64,000 nt of DNA from an uncultured Bacteroidales bacterium (GCA_902774335.1 CACYHW010000001.1:62001-126000), one strand, 5' to 3'. Positions 33,885 to 42,797 are shown, counted from the stretch's first letter. Numbers and translations are program-made. The notes: a model not told the origin generated them from the sequence alone.

Positions 33885-34724
33885 ATGAAAAGAAACATTA
33901 TCCGTACACTGTTTGCCCTGTTAGCAGCATCTGCCCTGATCACATCATGTGATCCTTTGGAGCCCGATACATACACTGCCACATTTTACCGTATAGCTAC
34001 CGTTCAGGTCGATGAGGGAAAGGCCAGCCTCCTGATTGACTATACCGGCGAAGCCTTCAAATTAAAGAACTTCAGCAACGACGACGATGCAAGGCGTTTC
34101 GAGGTTGAGGACGGAGACCGCGTGATTGCCAAGATGACTTTATCGGCCACCGGATCCATAGACATCAACCAGACCAATCTCGATGAGCTGTACAAAGTTC
34201 CTGTCCAGAAGATAGCCGAGACATGCCCGCACGATACAATGAACCTGTACTACATGCTGGATCCGTACCGCAGATATTCACTGGGAGGCCAGCAGTACCC
34301 CACCATCTGGTCGAACGGACATATTCTCAACATAACCCCGTTCCTGTATCTGTCGGCCCCCGATGCCAAGATTGATTTCTTCCTCTATCCCACAGGTGTC
34401 AAGAGAGATACCCTGGAGATGAAGCTTTATTCCGATATATCGGACTGCTACAACCCCTCATCAGGTTCCACACCCTATCAGTCACTGTTCTGCTTTGACA
34501 TGGCAACGATGAGGAACACCTCCGATACTATTGAGAACCACAGACGAGACAGTCTTCTCAGCCTGCTAAGCGGAAGGGACTCCATAATGGTTCACGTATT
34601 CATGCCGGATTCCATTCGCGTTCCTACGCTTTTAAGGAATTCCAAGACCCTGAAGGATACCATAATGGACATTTACTACTATCCTAAAGTATCTGCGTCC
34701 ACATCGGTACCGTTCAATTTCTGA
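33885..34724 (+). CDS. NigD-like lipoprotein
   Basis: The 279-residue product has a lipoprotein signal (MKRNIIRTL through ALITSC, Cys acylated). A beta-rich N-terminal region follows, with TATFYRIATVQVDEGKASL and EDGDRVIAKMTL, resembling the OB-like domain of NigD-type Bacteroidales lipoproteins. The rest is a Ser/Asp-rich globular domain. The start at 33885 was preferred over an ATG eight codons upstream because it gives a proper signal peptide. A TATCTTTG box is at 33855-33862. The function is unknown. Confidence 0.68.
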   Translation: MKRNIIRTLFALLAASALITSCDPLEPDTYTATFYRIATVQVDEGKASLLIDYTGEAFKLKNFSNDDDARRFEVEDGDRVIAKMTLSATGSIDINQTNLDELYKVPVQKIAETCPHDTMNLYYMLDPYRRYSLGGQQYPTIWSNGHILNITPFLYLSAPDAKIDFFLYPTGVKRDTLEMKLYSDISDCYNPSSGSTPYQSLFCFDMATMRNTSDTIENHRRDSLLSLLSGRDSIMVHVFMPDSIRVPTLLRNSKTLKDTIMDIYYYPKVSASTSVPFNF

Positions 34725-34731
34725 TAATTAA

Positions 34732-35196
34732 ATGGCAAAACGCACCGCTTCAAAAAGCGTCAACATAAAGAACAAGAGGGCATCCTTCGATTACGAGCTG
34801 CTCGAAACATGGACAGCCGGCATTGTGCTCACCGGAACGGAGATCAAATCCATCCGTGACTCAAAAGCCAGCCTAGCCGACAGCTACTGCACGTTCATAA
34901 ACGGGGAGTTGTGGGTAAAGGGCATGCATATAGCCCAGTACGCCTTTGGCTCGTACAACAACCACGAAGCCAAGCGCGACCGCAAACTTCTGCTCACCAA
35001 AAAGGAGCTCCGCAAACTGGCCGCCGACAGCAAGAACCCCGGCTTCACCATAGTCCCCACCCGCCTGTTCATCGGCGACAAGGGACTGGCAAAACTGGTT
35101 ATCGCTCTTGCCAAGGGTAAGCACGAGTATGACAAGCGCCAGTCAATAAAGGAAAATGAGGATAAGCGTGAAATGGCTCGCGCGATGATGAAGTAA
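34732..35196 (+). CDS. smpB: SsrA-binding protein SmpB
   Basis: The 154-residue protein binds tmRNA and helps rescue stalled ribosomes. Family features are [20 protein letters not shown] at the N-terminus, then [20 protein letters not shown] and the basic C-terminal tail with [20 protein letters not shown]. Length and motifs are normal. It begins 7 nt after the NigD-like gene and is probably co-transcribed. A perfect 60-bp palindrome follows its stop codon and separates it from the convergent kinase gene. Confidence 0.97.
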   Translation: MAKRTASKSVNIKNKRASFDYELLETWTAGIVLTGTEIKSIRDSKASLADSYCTFINGELWVKGMHIAQYAFGSYNNHEAKRDRKLLLTKKELRKLAADSKNPGFTIVPTRLFIGDKGLAKLVIALAKGKHEYDKRQSIKENEDKREMARAMMK

Positions 35197-35212
35197 CCGA
35201 GAGGTGACAAGA

Positions 35213-35272
35213 GATGACAAAGGGGACGGTTCCGTTTGGCTCGAGCCAAACGGAACCGTCCCCTTTGTCATC
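35213..35272. repeat. Palindromic repeat family A, perfect 60-bp palindrome
   Basis: Positions 35213-35242 are the exact reverse complement of 35243-35272, with CTCGAG at the centre. The arm (GATGACAAAGGGGACGGTTC and on to GGCTC) is the same as in the copies at 31905, 49033 and 53581. Imperfect complementarity extends about 8 nt further on each side. It lies between the convergent smpB and glycerol-kinase-like genes and could terminate both. Confidence 0.9.
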
Positions 35273-35277
35273 TTTTG

Positions 35278-36765
35278 TTACCGCTTTGCGCTGAGCATCA
35301 CCGCGTGAACGGCCTGCAGCCAGCCCTGGCGGTTCTTTATGCGCTCATCCGGCTTCATCTCCGGCATGCAAATCTCACTGATCTTGCGCAGTTCCTTGAT
35401 CTCCTGGACCGATGTAAACACACCGCATGCACAGCAGTTAAGTATGGCCGATCCCAGACCCGATGCCTCCTCAAGACCCAGTCGCTTGACCGGGAAGCCC
35501 AGAATATCGGCCTGGAACTGCATCAGGAAATCATTCTTGGCCGACTCGCCGTCAATGCTGAGTTCACGCAGAGGTGTTGTCAGGTCACGCATGGCCAGTT
35601 CAACCACATCGGCCACCTGATAGGCGATGGACTCCAGAGCAGCCCTTACCACATGAGCCTTGGTAGCCTGCATGGTAAGACCCGTTATCATGGCTTTGGC
35701 TTCGGGCACCCACCAGGGTGAGCCCAGTCCGTTGAACGCAGGTACAAAATAGACACCGCAGTTGTTGGGAACGCTCTGTGCCAGAGTCTGAGTCTGCTCC
35801 ACGGAGCTTACCAGTCCCATATTGTCAGTAATCCAGTCCAGGACTGCGCCCGATGAGTGCACATGTCCCTCGACCACGTAGTAGTTGCGGTCAAACATGG
35901 AGTAGCCTATGGAGCAAACCATGCCGTTGGGTGCCGGAACAGGTTTCTCGCCCACATTGAACATGACCGATGAGCCCGTGCCGTAAGTGGTCTTGCCCTC
36001 ACCCGGCTCAAAGCAGAGCTGGCCTACCAGGGCTCCGTGGGAGTTGCCCAGCACGCCTGCAATCTGTACCGGTGCAGGCAGGAATCCCTCCACGTCGGTC
36101 TCGCCGAACACGCTGTCCGAAGGCTTGGTCTCGGGCAGCATCTGTGCCGGTATGGTGAATACGCGCAGGATATCGGGATCCCACTCCAGGGTATTGATGT
36201 TGAAGAGCAGGGTTCGTGAAGCGTTGGAGTAATCCGTAACGTGGCTCTTTCCGCCGGTTAGTTTCCAGATGAGCCATGTATCGATGGTACCCATCAGGAT
36301 GTCACCCCTGTCGGCGCGCTCCCTTACGCTCTGTATGTTGTCCAGGATCCATTTTACTCCACTACCTGAGAAGTATGTATCAGGGATAAGACCTGTACGC
36401 TCCTTGATGGTAGCCTCGTAACCCTTGTCAATCAGTTCCTGACAGAAGGAGGCACCTCGGCGGCACTGCCACATGACAGCGGGATAGACGGGCTTGCCTG
36501 TCTTCTTGTCCCACAGCACGACAGTCTCGCGCTGGTTAACCATTGATATGGAGTAAGTGGCGTCGTTTTCACGGGGAAGGTTAAGCTGCTTTACGGCAGC
36601 AACTGTATTTGCGTAAATCTCCTCGGCATCGGCCTCCACCCAGTCTTCCCTGGGATGGTTAACCTTGTGAGGGATTATCCTGCAGTCGATAAGATTAAGT
36701 TTGTCGTCAAACAACAGCGCCTTTGATGATGAAGTACGCTGGTCAATCGTTATGATATATCTCAT
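35278..36765 (-). CDS. Glycerol kinase-like FGGY carbohydrate kinase
   Basis: The 495-residue protein aligns with glycerol kinase over its full length. The glycerol-contact residues are kept in NQRETVVLW, AVMWQCRR and YFSGSGVKWILD, as is NASRTLLFNINTLEWD. Two key places differ: the N-terminal phosphate loop reads DQRTSSSK (usually DQGTTSSR), and the usual catalytic Asp in AGDQQAALFGQ is replaced by Asn241 in LGNSHGALVGQ. It may therefore be a poor kinase or use another substrate, so the symbol glpK is withheld. It lies 1 nt after the lytic transglycosylase gene ends and is likely co-transcribed with it. Confidence 0.8.
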   Translation of the reverse strand: MRYIITIDQRTSSSKALLFDDKLNLIDCRIIPHKVNHPREDWVEADAEEIYANTVAAVKQLNLPRENDATYSISMVNQRETVVLWDKKTGKPVYPAVMWQCRRGASFCQELIDKGYEATIKERTGLIPDTYFSGSGVKWILDNIQSVRERADRGDILMGTIDTWLIWKLTGGKSHVTDYSNASRTLLFNINTLEWDPDILRVFTIPAQMLPETKPSDSVFGETDVEGFLPAPVQIAGVLGNSHGALVGQLCFEPGEGKTTYGTGSSVMFNVGEKPVPAPNGMVCSIGYSMFDRNYYVVEGHVHSSGAVLDWITDNMGLVSSVEQTQTLAQSVPNNCGVYFVPAFNGLGSPWWVPEAKAMITGLTMQATKAHVVRAALESIAYQVADVVELAMRDLTTPLRELSIDGESAKNDFLMQFQADILGFPVKRLGLEEASGLGSAILNCCACGVFTSVQEIKELRKISEICMPEMKPDERIKNRQGWLQAVHAVMLSAKR

Positions 36766-37472
36766 TACTTGTTGTTGTCAGCTATTTTTTCCAAAGCCCT
36801 GAACATCAGTTCACGGCTGCTGTATTCATTGTATTTTCGATTTACCTGTCTTACATAGTTAAGTGTCTCGGTGGCGTCAAACGATCCGTACATGCATACG
36901 CTGTCATTATATACCGCCGAGTCCTTGAGTGAAACCAATACCGGGGTCAGACTGTTCCAGTTATACCTGTTTATGCCATTCTTGCGGGCCAGGCGCATGG
37001 CATCAAAGATATGGTTTGAACCGCCGTTGTAACTGCCCAGTATATAGTTCATTCTCTCTTTCTCATTTATAAAGCCGAATAGTCCGCTCAGCTCGTCCAG
37101 ATAACGGACAGCCACCTTGATGTCAATCTCCACGCTCTGGGCCATGGTATCGGGCGCACCCATCCTGGCCAGTGTATGACGGTATGTAGCCGGCATGATC
37201 TGCATGAGTCCCTGAGCTCCCCTGCCCGATCTGGCTGTGGTATCGAACTTGGATTCCACATACGCAATGGCTGCCAGCATCTTCCAGTCACAGACGCTGT
37301 CGGCATACAGACGGAACAAAGAGTCATAAGGTGAAATGTAGAGGAACTGTTCCGGTTGCGGAGCCACCGTTTCCTCTACCGACGCGTCACTGCCTGGACG
37401 GGTTCTGGTAAGGAACAGGATCAATATCAGAGCTGCTGTAACGATCAGGATTATCAACTTCCTGGCATTCAT
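36765..37472 (-). CDS. Membrane-anchored lytic transglycosylase (SLT family)
   Basis: The product has one N-terminal membrane segment (KLIILIVTAALILILFL) and a periplasmic lysozyme-like SLT domain: AYVESKFD with the catalytic Glu, SGRGAQGLMQIMPAT and NYILGSYNGG. Such enzymes cut peptidoglycan glycan strands to form 1,6-anhydromuramic ends. The open frame continues upstream to 37550, but a promoter box at 37548-37555 rules that start out. ATGs at 37472 (MNARK) and 37502 (MEEVK) are both possible. The last base is shared with the kinase start region. Confidence 0.85.
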   Translation of the reverse strand: MNARKLIILIVTAALILILFLTRTRPGSDASVEETVAPQPEQFLYISPYDSLFRLYADSVCDWKMLAAIAYVESKFDTTARSGRGAQGLMQIMPATYRHTLARMGAPDTMAQSVEIDIKVAVRYLDELSGLFGFINEKERMNYILGSYNGGSNHIFDAMRLARKNGINRYNWNSLTPVLVSLKDSAVYNDSVCMYGSFDATETLNYVRQVNRKYNEYSSRELMFRALEKIADNNK

Positions 37473-37547
37473 TTCAGGCCCGTTGTATTTCACTTCCTCC
37501 ATTGCAAACGTCGCGGACAAGGCGACTTGAATTGTTGTTTCCGCCTG

Positions 37548-37579
37548 CAAAGTTACCGCATTTTTATCAATCCTCCAAA
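37548..37579 (-). promoter_or_regulatory. Promoter for the lytic transglycosylase/kinase operon
   Basis: On the minus strand TTTG (37576-37579) is followed after 20 nt by TAACTTTG (37548-37555), a full consensus Bacteroidetes promoter. Its position sets the 5' limit of the downstream transglycosylase gene. Confidence 0.75.
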
Positions 37580-37651
37580 CATACTATGCCAAACCGTTCA
37601 TTTTCACCTATTTACATTTTTGACTAAAAGAGCAAAAAAAGTGCCGATTTA

Positions 37652-37682
37652 TTTGCAGAATGAAAGTGAACCATTAACTTTG
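37652..37682 (+). promoter_or_regulatory. trp operon promoter
   Basis: TTTG at 37652-37655 is followed after 19 nt by TAACTTTG at 37675-37682. This matches the Bacteroidetes consensus in both boxes. The leader peptide starts 35 nt downstream. Confidence 0.85.
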
Positions 37683-37716
37683 CACCCGAAAACATACAAA
37701 CAGTAGACTTTCAGAT

Positions 37717-37773
37717 ATGATTATGACAGCTAACTTTTGGTGGTGGCGCAACTCGGGATTCAAAAAATCGTGA
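37717..37773 (+). CDS. trpL: trp leader peptide (18 residues, three consecutive Trp codons)
   Basis: The short open frame encodes MIMTANFWWWRNSGFKKS and a TGA stop codon. Three successive TGG codons occupy 37738-37746. It lies between the trp promoter and a terminator, so translation of the Trp codons can sense charged tRNA-Trp. It is too short for ordinary gene finders. The symbol is used by analogy with the enterobacterial trp leader; homology is not claimed. Confidence 0.85.
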   Translation: MIMTANFWWWRNSGFKKS

Positions 37774-37836
37774 GAAGACAGCTGTGCACCCCATAAGAAA
37801 GCATAGAAATAACAAAGAGGCCTGTCGTTCTTGCGA
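37768..37836 (+). promoter_or_regulatory. trp antiterminator pairing
   Basis: Segment 37768-37781 (TCGTGAGAAGACAG) can pair with 37822-37836 to form 14 bp, with one bulged G and two G-U pairs. This competes with the terminator because it uses most of the terminator 5' strand, its loop and part of its 3' strand. The first segment overlaps the leader stop codon (37771-37773), so a ribosome that finishes the peptide covers it, while one stalled on the Trp codons leaves it free. Confidence 0.75.
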
Positions 37837-37852
37837 CGGGCCTCTTTTATTT
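37814..37852 (+). terminator. trp attenuator terminator
   Basis: Arms 37814-37828 and 37833-37847 form a 15-bp stem with two G-U pairs and the loop TCTT. TTTTATTT follows. It stands 36 nt before trpB. The stem core is AGAGGCCTGTCG with CGACGGGCCTCT. Confidence 0.88.
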
Positions 37853-37887
37853 GACAGTTTAACGGAACAACAAAACCAACACATATC

Positions 37888-39096
37888 ATGCCTAACAGTT
37901 ATCATGTTGACAAGAACGGTTACTACGGAGAATTCGGAGGTGCCTATATCCCCGAGATACTCTACTCGACCGTAAAGAACCTGCAGGAGAGTTACCTGCC
38001 CATCATCGAATCGGAATCATTCCGCAAGGAGTACCTACAGTTGCTCAAGGATTATGTAGGCCGTCCCTCACCTCTTTACTATGCAAAACGCATGAGCCGG
38101 AAATATGACTGCCAGCTTTACCTGAAGCGTGAGGACCTGAACCATACCGGAGCACACAAGATCAACAACACCGTAGGCCAGATTCTGCTGGCCAAGCGCA
38201 TGGGAAAGACACGCATCATTGCCGAGACAGGAGCCGGACAGCACGGCGTAGCCACTGCCACAGTATGCGCCCTGATGGACATGCAGTGCGAGATATTCAT
38301 GGGAGCCACCGATGTTGAGCGCCAGCACACCAACGTGGAGCGCATGAAGATGCTGGGCGCCACAGTCCATCCCGTCCGCACAGGCAATATGACCCTGTCC
38401 GATGCCTGCTCGGCTGCCATCCGAGACTGGTGCTGCCACCCATCGGACACCTTCTACATAGTAGGTTCAACCATGGGCCCGCACCCCTATCCCGACCTGG
38501 TAGCACGTATGCAGAGCATCATCTCCGAGGAGATCAAGGCACAGCTCCAGGAAAAGACAGGACGTGACTATCCCGATTACCTGATAGCATGCATAGGCGG
38601 CGGAAGCAACGCTGCCGGCACCATATACCACTACGTTGACGACGAGCGCGTACGCATAGTACTGGCCGAGGCCGGAGGCCAGGGTTATGAGACCGATCAC
38701 ACCGCAGCCACCTTCCACCGCGGCACCACAGGCATCCTGCACGGAGCCAAGATACTGGTGATGCAGGACAACGACGGTCAGATTCAGGAGGCCTTTACCA
38801 TCAGCGCCGGTCTGGACTACCCCGGCGTAGGTCCCATGCACTGCAACATGGCCAGGAAGGGACGCACCCAGGTGCTAAGCATCAACGATAACGAGGCCAT
38901 CCGCGCCGGCTATGAGCTGACCCGCATGGAGGGTATCATTCCCGCAATCGAATCGGCCCACGCCATAGCCGCACTTTCCAAGCTCAAGTTCCGCCCCGAC
39001 GATGTGGTGGTTCTTACCGTGAGCGGCCGCGGCGACAAGGATGTGGAAACTTATCTCAACAACAAGCAAATGGCAGGAGAATATGGAAACTTTTAA
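37888..39096 (+). CDS. trpB: Tryptophan synthase beta chain
   Basis: The 402-residue enzyme joins indole and serine to form tryptophan in complex with TrpA. The PLP lysine is Lys91, in HTGAHKINN. The N-terminus GYYGEFGGAYIPE, the phosphate-binding region CIGGGSNAAG and the C-terminal SGRGDKD segment are typical of TrpB1. It is the first structural gene of the operon, far from trpA, which is last. Its stop codon overlaps the trpE start by 14 nt. Confidence 0.97.
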   Translation: MPNSYHVDKNGYYGEFGGAYIPEILYSTVKNLQESYLPIIESESFRKEYLQLLKDYVGRPSPLYYAKRMSRKYDCQLYLKREDLNHTGAHKINNTVGQILLAKRMGKTRIIAETGAGQHGVATATVCALMDMQCEIFMGATDVERQHTNVERMKMLGATVHPVRTGNMTLSDACSAAIRDWCCHPSDTFYIVGSTMGPHPYPDLVARMQSIISEEIKAQLQEKTGRDYPDYLIACIGGGSNAAGTIYHYVDDERVRIVLAEAGGQGYETDHTAATFHRGTTGILHGAKILVMQDNDGQIQEAFTISAGLDYPGVGPMHCNMARKGRTQVLSINDNEAIRAGYELTRMEGIIPAIESAHAIAALSKLKFRPDDVVVLTVSGRGDKDVETYLNNKQMAGEYGNF

Positions 39097-40474
39097 ATAT
39101 ACCACCGTAAGCCGTACAATACTGGCCGACCTCTACACTCCCGTCGGAGTATACATGCGCCTTCGCGACCTCTATCCGCAGAGTGCCCTCATGGAGAGTT
39201 CCGACTACCACGAGCAGAGCAACTCACGCTCGTTCATCGGCATCAACCCGCTGGCATCGGTAGCCGTAGGTCACGGTGTTGCAACCATCAGTTTCCCCGA
39301 CGGAAGCACCGTCAAGCATGACATAGAGCCCGGTTTTGATGTGGCCGATGCCATTCACACCCTGATAGACCGCATCCATGTGGAGGGCGACAACGCCCAG
39401 GTGATGGGACTGTTCGGCTACACATCGTTCAACGCAGTACGTTACTTTGAGAACATTGCCGTCAAGGACGAGACCCAGGCCAGGAACGACGCCCCCGATA
39501 TGCTCTACATAATGTACAAGGTGGTCATTGCCTTTGACCATCACAACAACCGTCTTACCATGGTTACCGTGGGCGACGAGAGCGACCTGAACGCCGTATC
39601 GCTGGCCATGAACAAGGCCAATATCCCCGCATACGGCTTCAAACCCGTGGGCGAGACCACATCCACACTGACCGACGACGAGCACAAGGATAACATACGC
39701 CGCGGCATACAGCACTGCAAGCGCGGCGACGTATTCCAGATAGTTCTTTCACGCCGTTTCGTTCAGCGTTATGAGGGCGACGACTTCAAGCTCTACCGCG
39801 CCCTGCGCAGCATCAACCCGAGCCCCTACCTGTTCTACTTTGACTTTGGCGGCTTCCGCATATTCGGATCATCACCCGAGACCCACTGCCGCATCGAGAA
39901 CGGCCGTGCATACATCGACCCCATTGCCGGCACCACACGCCGCACAGGCGACGCCGATGCCGACCGCAAGGGTGCCGAGTTCCTGCGCAACGACCCCAAG
40001 GAGAACGCCGAGCACGTGATGCTTGTGGATCTGGCCCGCAACGACCTGAGCCGCAACTGCCACGGAGTCAAGGTTGACTTCTACAAGGAGTTGCAGTACT
40101 ACTCACACGTGATTCATCTGGTATCAAGGGTATCGGGCCAGCTGGACAACGGAGCCGATCCCGTACGCGCATTCATCGACACCTTCCCTGCCGGAACCCT
40201 GAGCGGCGCTCCCAAGGTACGTGCCATGCAGCTCATATCAGAGTACGAGCCCCACAACCGCGGTGCATACGGCGGCTGCATCGGCATCATCGGACTTGAC
40301 GGATCGCTCAACCAGGCCATCACCATCCGCACCTTCGTGGCACGCGGCGGCGAGCTGTGGTTCCAGGCCGGCGGCGGTATCGTTGCCAAGAGTGATCCTG
40401 AGTATGAGCTCCAGGAGGTTAACAACAAGCTCGGTGCACTGCGCCGTGCCATATTCATGGCCCAAAACATGTAA
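39083..40474 (+). CDS. trpE: Anthranilate synthase component I
   Basis: The 463-residue protein makes anthranilate from chorismate with ammonia supplied by TrpG. The chorismate-binding domain shows RRGIQHCKRGDVFQIVLSRR, PSPYLFYFDFGGFRIFGSSPE, the metal site DLARNDLSRNCHG and GTLSGAPKVRAMQLI. The N-terminal part includes the LMESS motif, which in TrpE belongs to the tryptophan feedback site. The start at 39083 (METFKY) lies inside the end of trpB. The earlier in-frame ATG at 39041 would overlap trpB much more. Confidence 0.96.
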   Translation: METFKYTTVSRTILADLYTPVGVYMRLRDLYPQSALMESSDYHEQSNSRSFIGINPLASVAVGHGVATISFPDGSTVKHDIEPGFDVADAIHTLIDRIHVEGDNAQVMGLFGYTSFNAVRYFENIAVKDETQARNDAPDMLYIMYKVVIAFDHHNNRLTMVTVGDESDLNAVSLAMNKANIPAYGFKPVGETTSTLTDDEHKDNIRRGIQHCKRGDVFQIVLSRRFVQRYEGDDFKLYRALRSINPSPYLFYFDFGGFRIFGSSPETHCRIENGRAYIDPIAGTTRRTGDADADRKGAEFLRNDPKENAEHVMLVDLARNDLSRNCHGVKVDFYKELQYYSHVIHLVSRVSGQLDNGADPVRAFIDTFPAGTLSGAPKVRAMQLISEYEPHNRGAYGGCIGIIGLDGSLNQAITIRTFVARGGELWFQAGGGIVAKSDPEYELQEVNNKLGALRRAIFMAQNM

Positions 40475-40479
40475 GAAAG

Positions 40480-41043
40480 ATGAAGACAGTAATCATAGAT
40501 AACTACGACTCGTTCACATACAACCTGAGTCATCTGGTCAAGGAACTCGGTGCCGATGTCACCGTACTGCGCAACGACCGTTTCGAGCTGCCCCAGCTGG
40601 CTGAGTTCGACAAGATAATACTGAGCCCCGGTCCCGGCATCCCCTCCGAGGCAGGTCTGCTGCTGGATGTGATACTCACCTACGCATCACGCAAGCCCAT
40701 GCTGGGTGTCTGTCTGGGTCATCAGGCCATCGGCGAGGCATTCGGAGCCCAGCTGACCAACCTGGACGACGTGTTCCACGGAGTGGCCACCCCCTGCCGC
40801 ATTGCCGCATCGGACCCCATTTTCAAAGGACTGCCCAGTGAGATTACCGTAGGCCGATACCACTCATGGGTGGTATCCAACCAGGGACTCCCCTCCTGCC
40901 TTGAGGTGACCGCCCTGAGCGACGAGGGCCAGATCATGGCCATGCGTCACCGCGACTATCCCATCCACGGCATCCAGTTCCACCCTGAGAGCGTCCTTAC
41001 CCCCCAGGGCCGTACAATCATCGAAAACTTTTTAAAGCTATAA
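40480..41043 (+). CDS. trpG: Anthranilate synthase component II (glutamine amidotransferase)
   Basis: The 187-residue class I amidotransferase feeds ammonia to TrpE. The catalytic Cys78 lies in GVCLGHQAIGE, and the His/Glu pair in GIQFHPES. The N-terminus IIDNYDSFTYNL is typical. It stands alone rather than fused to trpD. It follows trpE by 5 nt. A shared role in folate synthesis (PabA) cannot be excluded. Confidence 0.96.
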   Translation: MKTVIIDNYDSFTYNLSHLVKELGADVTVLRNDRFELPQLAEFDKIILSPGPGIPSEAGLLLDVILTYASRKPMLGVCLGHQAIGEAFGAQLTNLDDVFHGVATPCRIAASDPIFKGLPSEITVGRYHSWVVSNQGLPSCLEVTALSDEGQIMAMRHRDYPIHGIQFHPESVLTPQGRTIIENFLKL

Positions 41044-41048
41044 ACCTT

Positions 41049-42047
41049 ATGAAAGAGATTCTGCAAAAGCTCCTCAACCATGAGTACCTGACACGTGAGG
41101 AGATGAAGACAATTCTGATTGGAATAACACAGAGTGAATACCCCACCGAGCAGATCACTGCCCTGCTCACCGCCCTCCAGATGCGCGGCGTTACAGTCGA
41201 CGAGCTGCTGGGATTCCGTGACGGTATTCTGGAGACAGGCGTTCCCGCCATCCTCAACGCCGACCGTTACATCGACGTGGTGGGTACCGGCGGTGACCGC
41301 AAGAACACATTCAACATATCCACAACATCGTGCTTTGTAATAGCCGGTGCCGGTTACAAGGTGGCCAAGCACGGCAACTATGCAGCGACATCGGTGAGCG
41401 GTGCAAGTAATGTGATTCAGCATCACGGCATCAAGTTCACCAGTGATATAGACCGTCTGAACCGCAGTCTGGACGAGGCCGGCATAGTTTATCTGCACGC
41501 ACAGCTGTTTGCCAGCGCCATGAAGTTCGTAGGTCCCATCCGCAAAGCCCTGCAGTTCCCCACCATCTTCAACCTTCTGGGCCCCATCGTCAACCCCAGC
41601 CAGCCCAAGTGCCAGCTTCTGGGTGTAGCCAACCTGGACCAGATGCGCCTGTACCATCAGGTTTATCAGAAACTGGGTATAGACTACGGAATTGTCAACT
41701 CCATTGACGGTTACGACGAGATTTCACTTACCGGCGACTTCAAGGTTACCACAGCCCATTACGAGCGTGTGTTCAGCCCTGCCGACCTGGGATTCAGCAT
41801 TGCCAAGCCTGAGGAACTGGTAGGCGGCGCAACCGAGGAGGAGGCAGCCGAGATATTCGATGCCGTTCTGGAGAACCGTGCACTGCCCGCACAGAAGAAC
41901 ATAGTCCTGGCCAATGCCGCATTCGGCATCCAGGTGCTTGAAAAGGGTCAGAAGAGCATTGAGGAGTGCATAGAGATTGCCCGCGAGAGCATAGACTCAG
42001 GCTCCGCCCTGCGTACCTTCAGGAAGTTTGTGGAACTGAACTCATAA
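41049..42047 (+). CDS. trpD: Anthranilate phosphoribosyltransferase
   Basis: The 332-residue enzyme attaches the phosphoribosyl group of PRPP to anthranilate. The glycine-rich motif is DVVGTGGDRKNTFNIST, followed by KHGNYAATSVSGASNVI and the conserved RKALQFPTIFNLLGPIVNP block. The length is normal. It starts 5 nt after trpG and is followed 6 nt later by trpC, so it is an internal gene of one polycistronic unit. Confidence 0.97.
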   Translation: MKEILQKLLNHEYLTREEMKTILIGITQSEYPTEQITALLTALQMRGVTVDELLGFRDGILETGVPAILNADRYIDVVGTGGDRKNTFNISTTSCFVIAGAGYKVAKHGNYAATSVSGASNVIQHHGIKFTSDIDRLNRSLDEAGIVYLHAQLFASAMKFVGPIRKALQFPTIFNLLGPIVNPSQPKCQLLGVANLDQMRLYHQVYQKLGIDYGIVNSIDGYDEISLTGDFKVTTAHYERVFSPADLGFSIAKPEELVGGATEEEAAEIFDAVLENRALPAQKNIVLANAAFGIQVLEKGQKSIEECIEIARESIDSGSALRTFRKFVELNS

Positions 42048-42053
42048 CAGGTC

Positions 42054-42797
42054 ATGAAGGATATCCTGCAGGAGATAGTTGAAAACAAACAGCGCGAGAA
42101 TGCCTTACTAAAGGCTGTCAAGCCCTCTATGAGGCAGGCTCTGCTGGACTCCGACACCGGCATCATAGCCGAGTTCAAGCGCAAGTCACCCTCCAAGGGC
42201 TGGATCAAGGAGGATGGCAGCCCCCATGTCATCCCGCTCTCCTATCAGCAGAACGGAGCTGCGGCCCTGAGCATACTCACCGACCGTGACTACTTTGGCG
42301 GAGACGATGAGTTCATACGCGCCGCCCGCAAGAGCGGAGTCACCCTGCCCATCCTGTACAAGAACTTTGTGATTGACGAGATGCAGCTCTACCAGGCCGC
42401 ACTGTGCGGTGCATCGGCCGTACTGCTTATAGCAGCCTGCCTCACCAAGCAGAGATGCCGCGAGCTCATTGACCACGCCCACTCGCTGGGTCTGGAGGTG
42501 CTGCTCGAGATGCACTCCGAGCAGGAGCTTGAGTACGCCGCCCTGGAGCCCGATATGTGCGGCATCAACAACCGCAACCTGGGTTCGTTCGTGACCGATG
42601 TGGAGAACTCCTTCCGTCTGGCCTCCAAACTGCCGGCCGATGCCGTCAAGGTGAGCGAGAGCGGAATATCCAGTCCTCAGACCATCGCAGCACTGCGCCA
42701 AGCCGGATTCCGCGGTTTCCTGATAGGTGAAAGCTTTATGAAAACATCTGATCCCGGACAGGCTCTGGCCGGTTTCATCAAAAGCCTCAAGTCATGA
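42054..42797 (+). CDS. trpC: Indole-3-glycerol phosphate synthase
   Basis: The 247-residue TIM-barrel enzyme closes the indole ring. Family motifs are IAEFKRKSPSKGWI (catalytic Lys), ILTDRDYFGGDDEF, PILYKNFVIDEMQ, GINNRNLGSF and VSESGISSPQ. It is a single-function protein, not fused to trpF as in enterobacteria. Its stop codon overlaps the trpF start by 4 nt. Confidence 0.97.
   Translation: MKDILQEIVENKQRENALLKAVKPSMRQALLDSDTGIIAEFKRKSPSKGWIKEDGSPHVIPLSYQQNGAAALSILTDRDYFGGDDEFIRAARKSGVTLPILYKNFVIDEMQLYQAALCGASAVLLIAACLTKQRCRELIDHAHSLGLEVLLEMHSEQELEYAALEPDMCGINNRNLGSFVTDVENSFRLASKLPADAVKVSESGISSPQTIAALRQAGFRGFLIGESFMKTSDPGQALAGFIKSLKS

Noticed and set aside
37473..37550. Longer N-terminus of the lytic transglycosylase
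   Set aside because: The first ATG falls inside a consensus promoter box (37548-37555), so it cannot be on the transcript.
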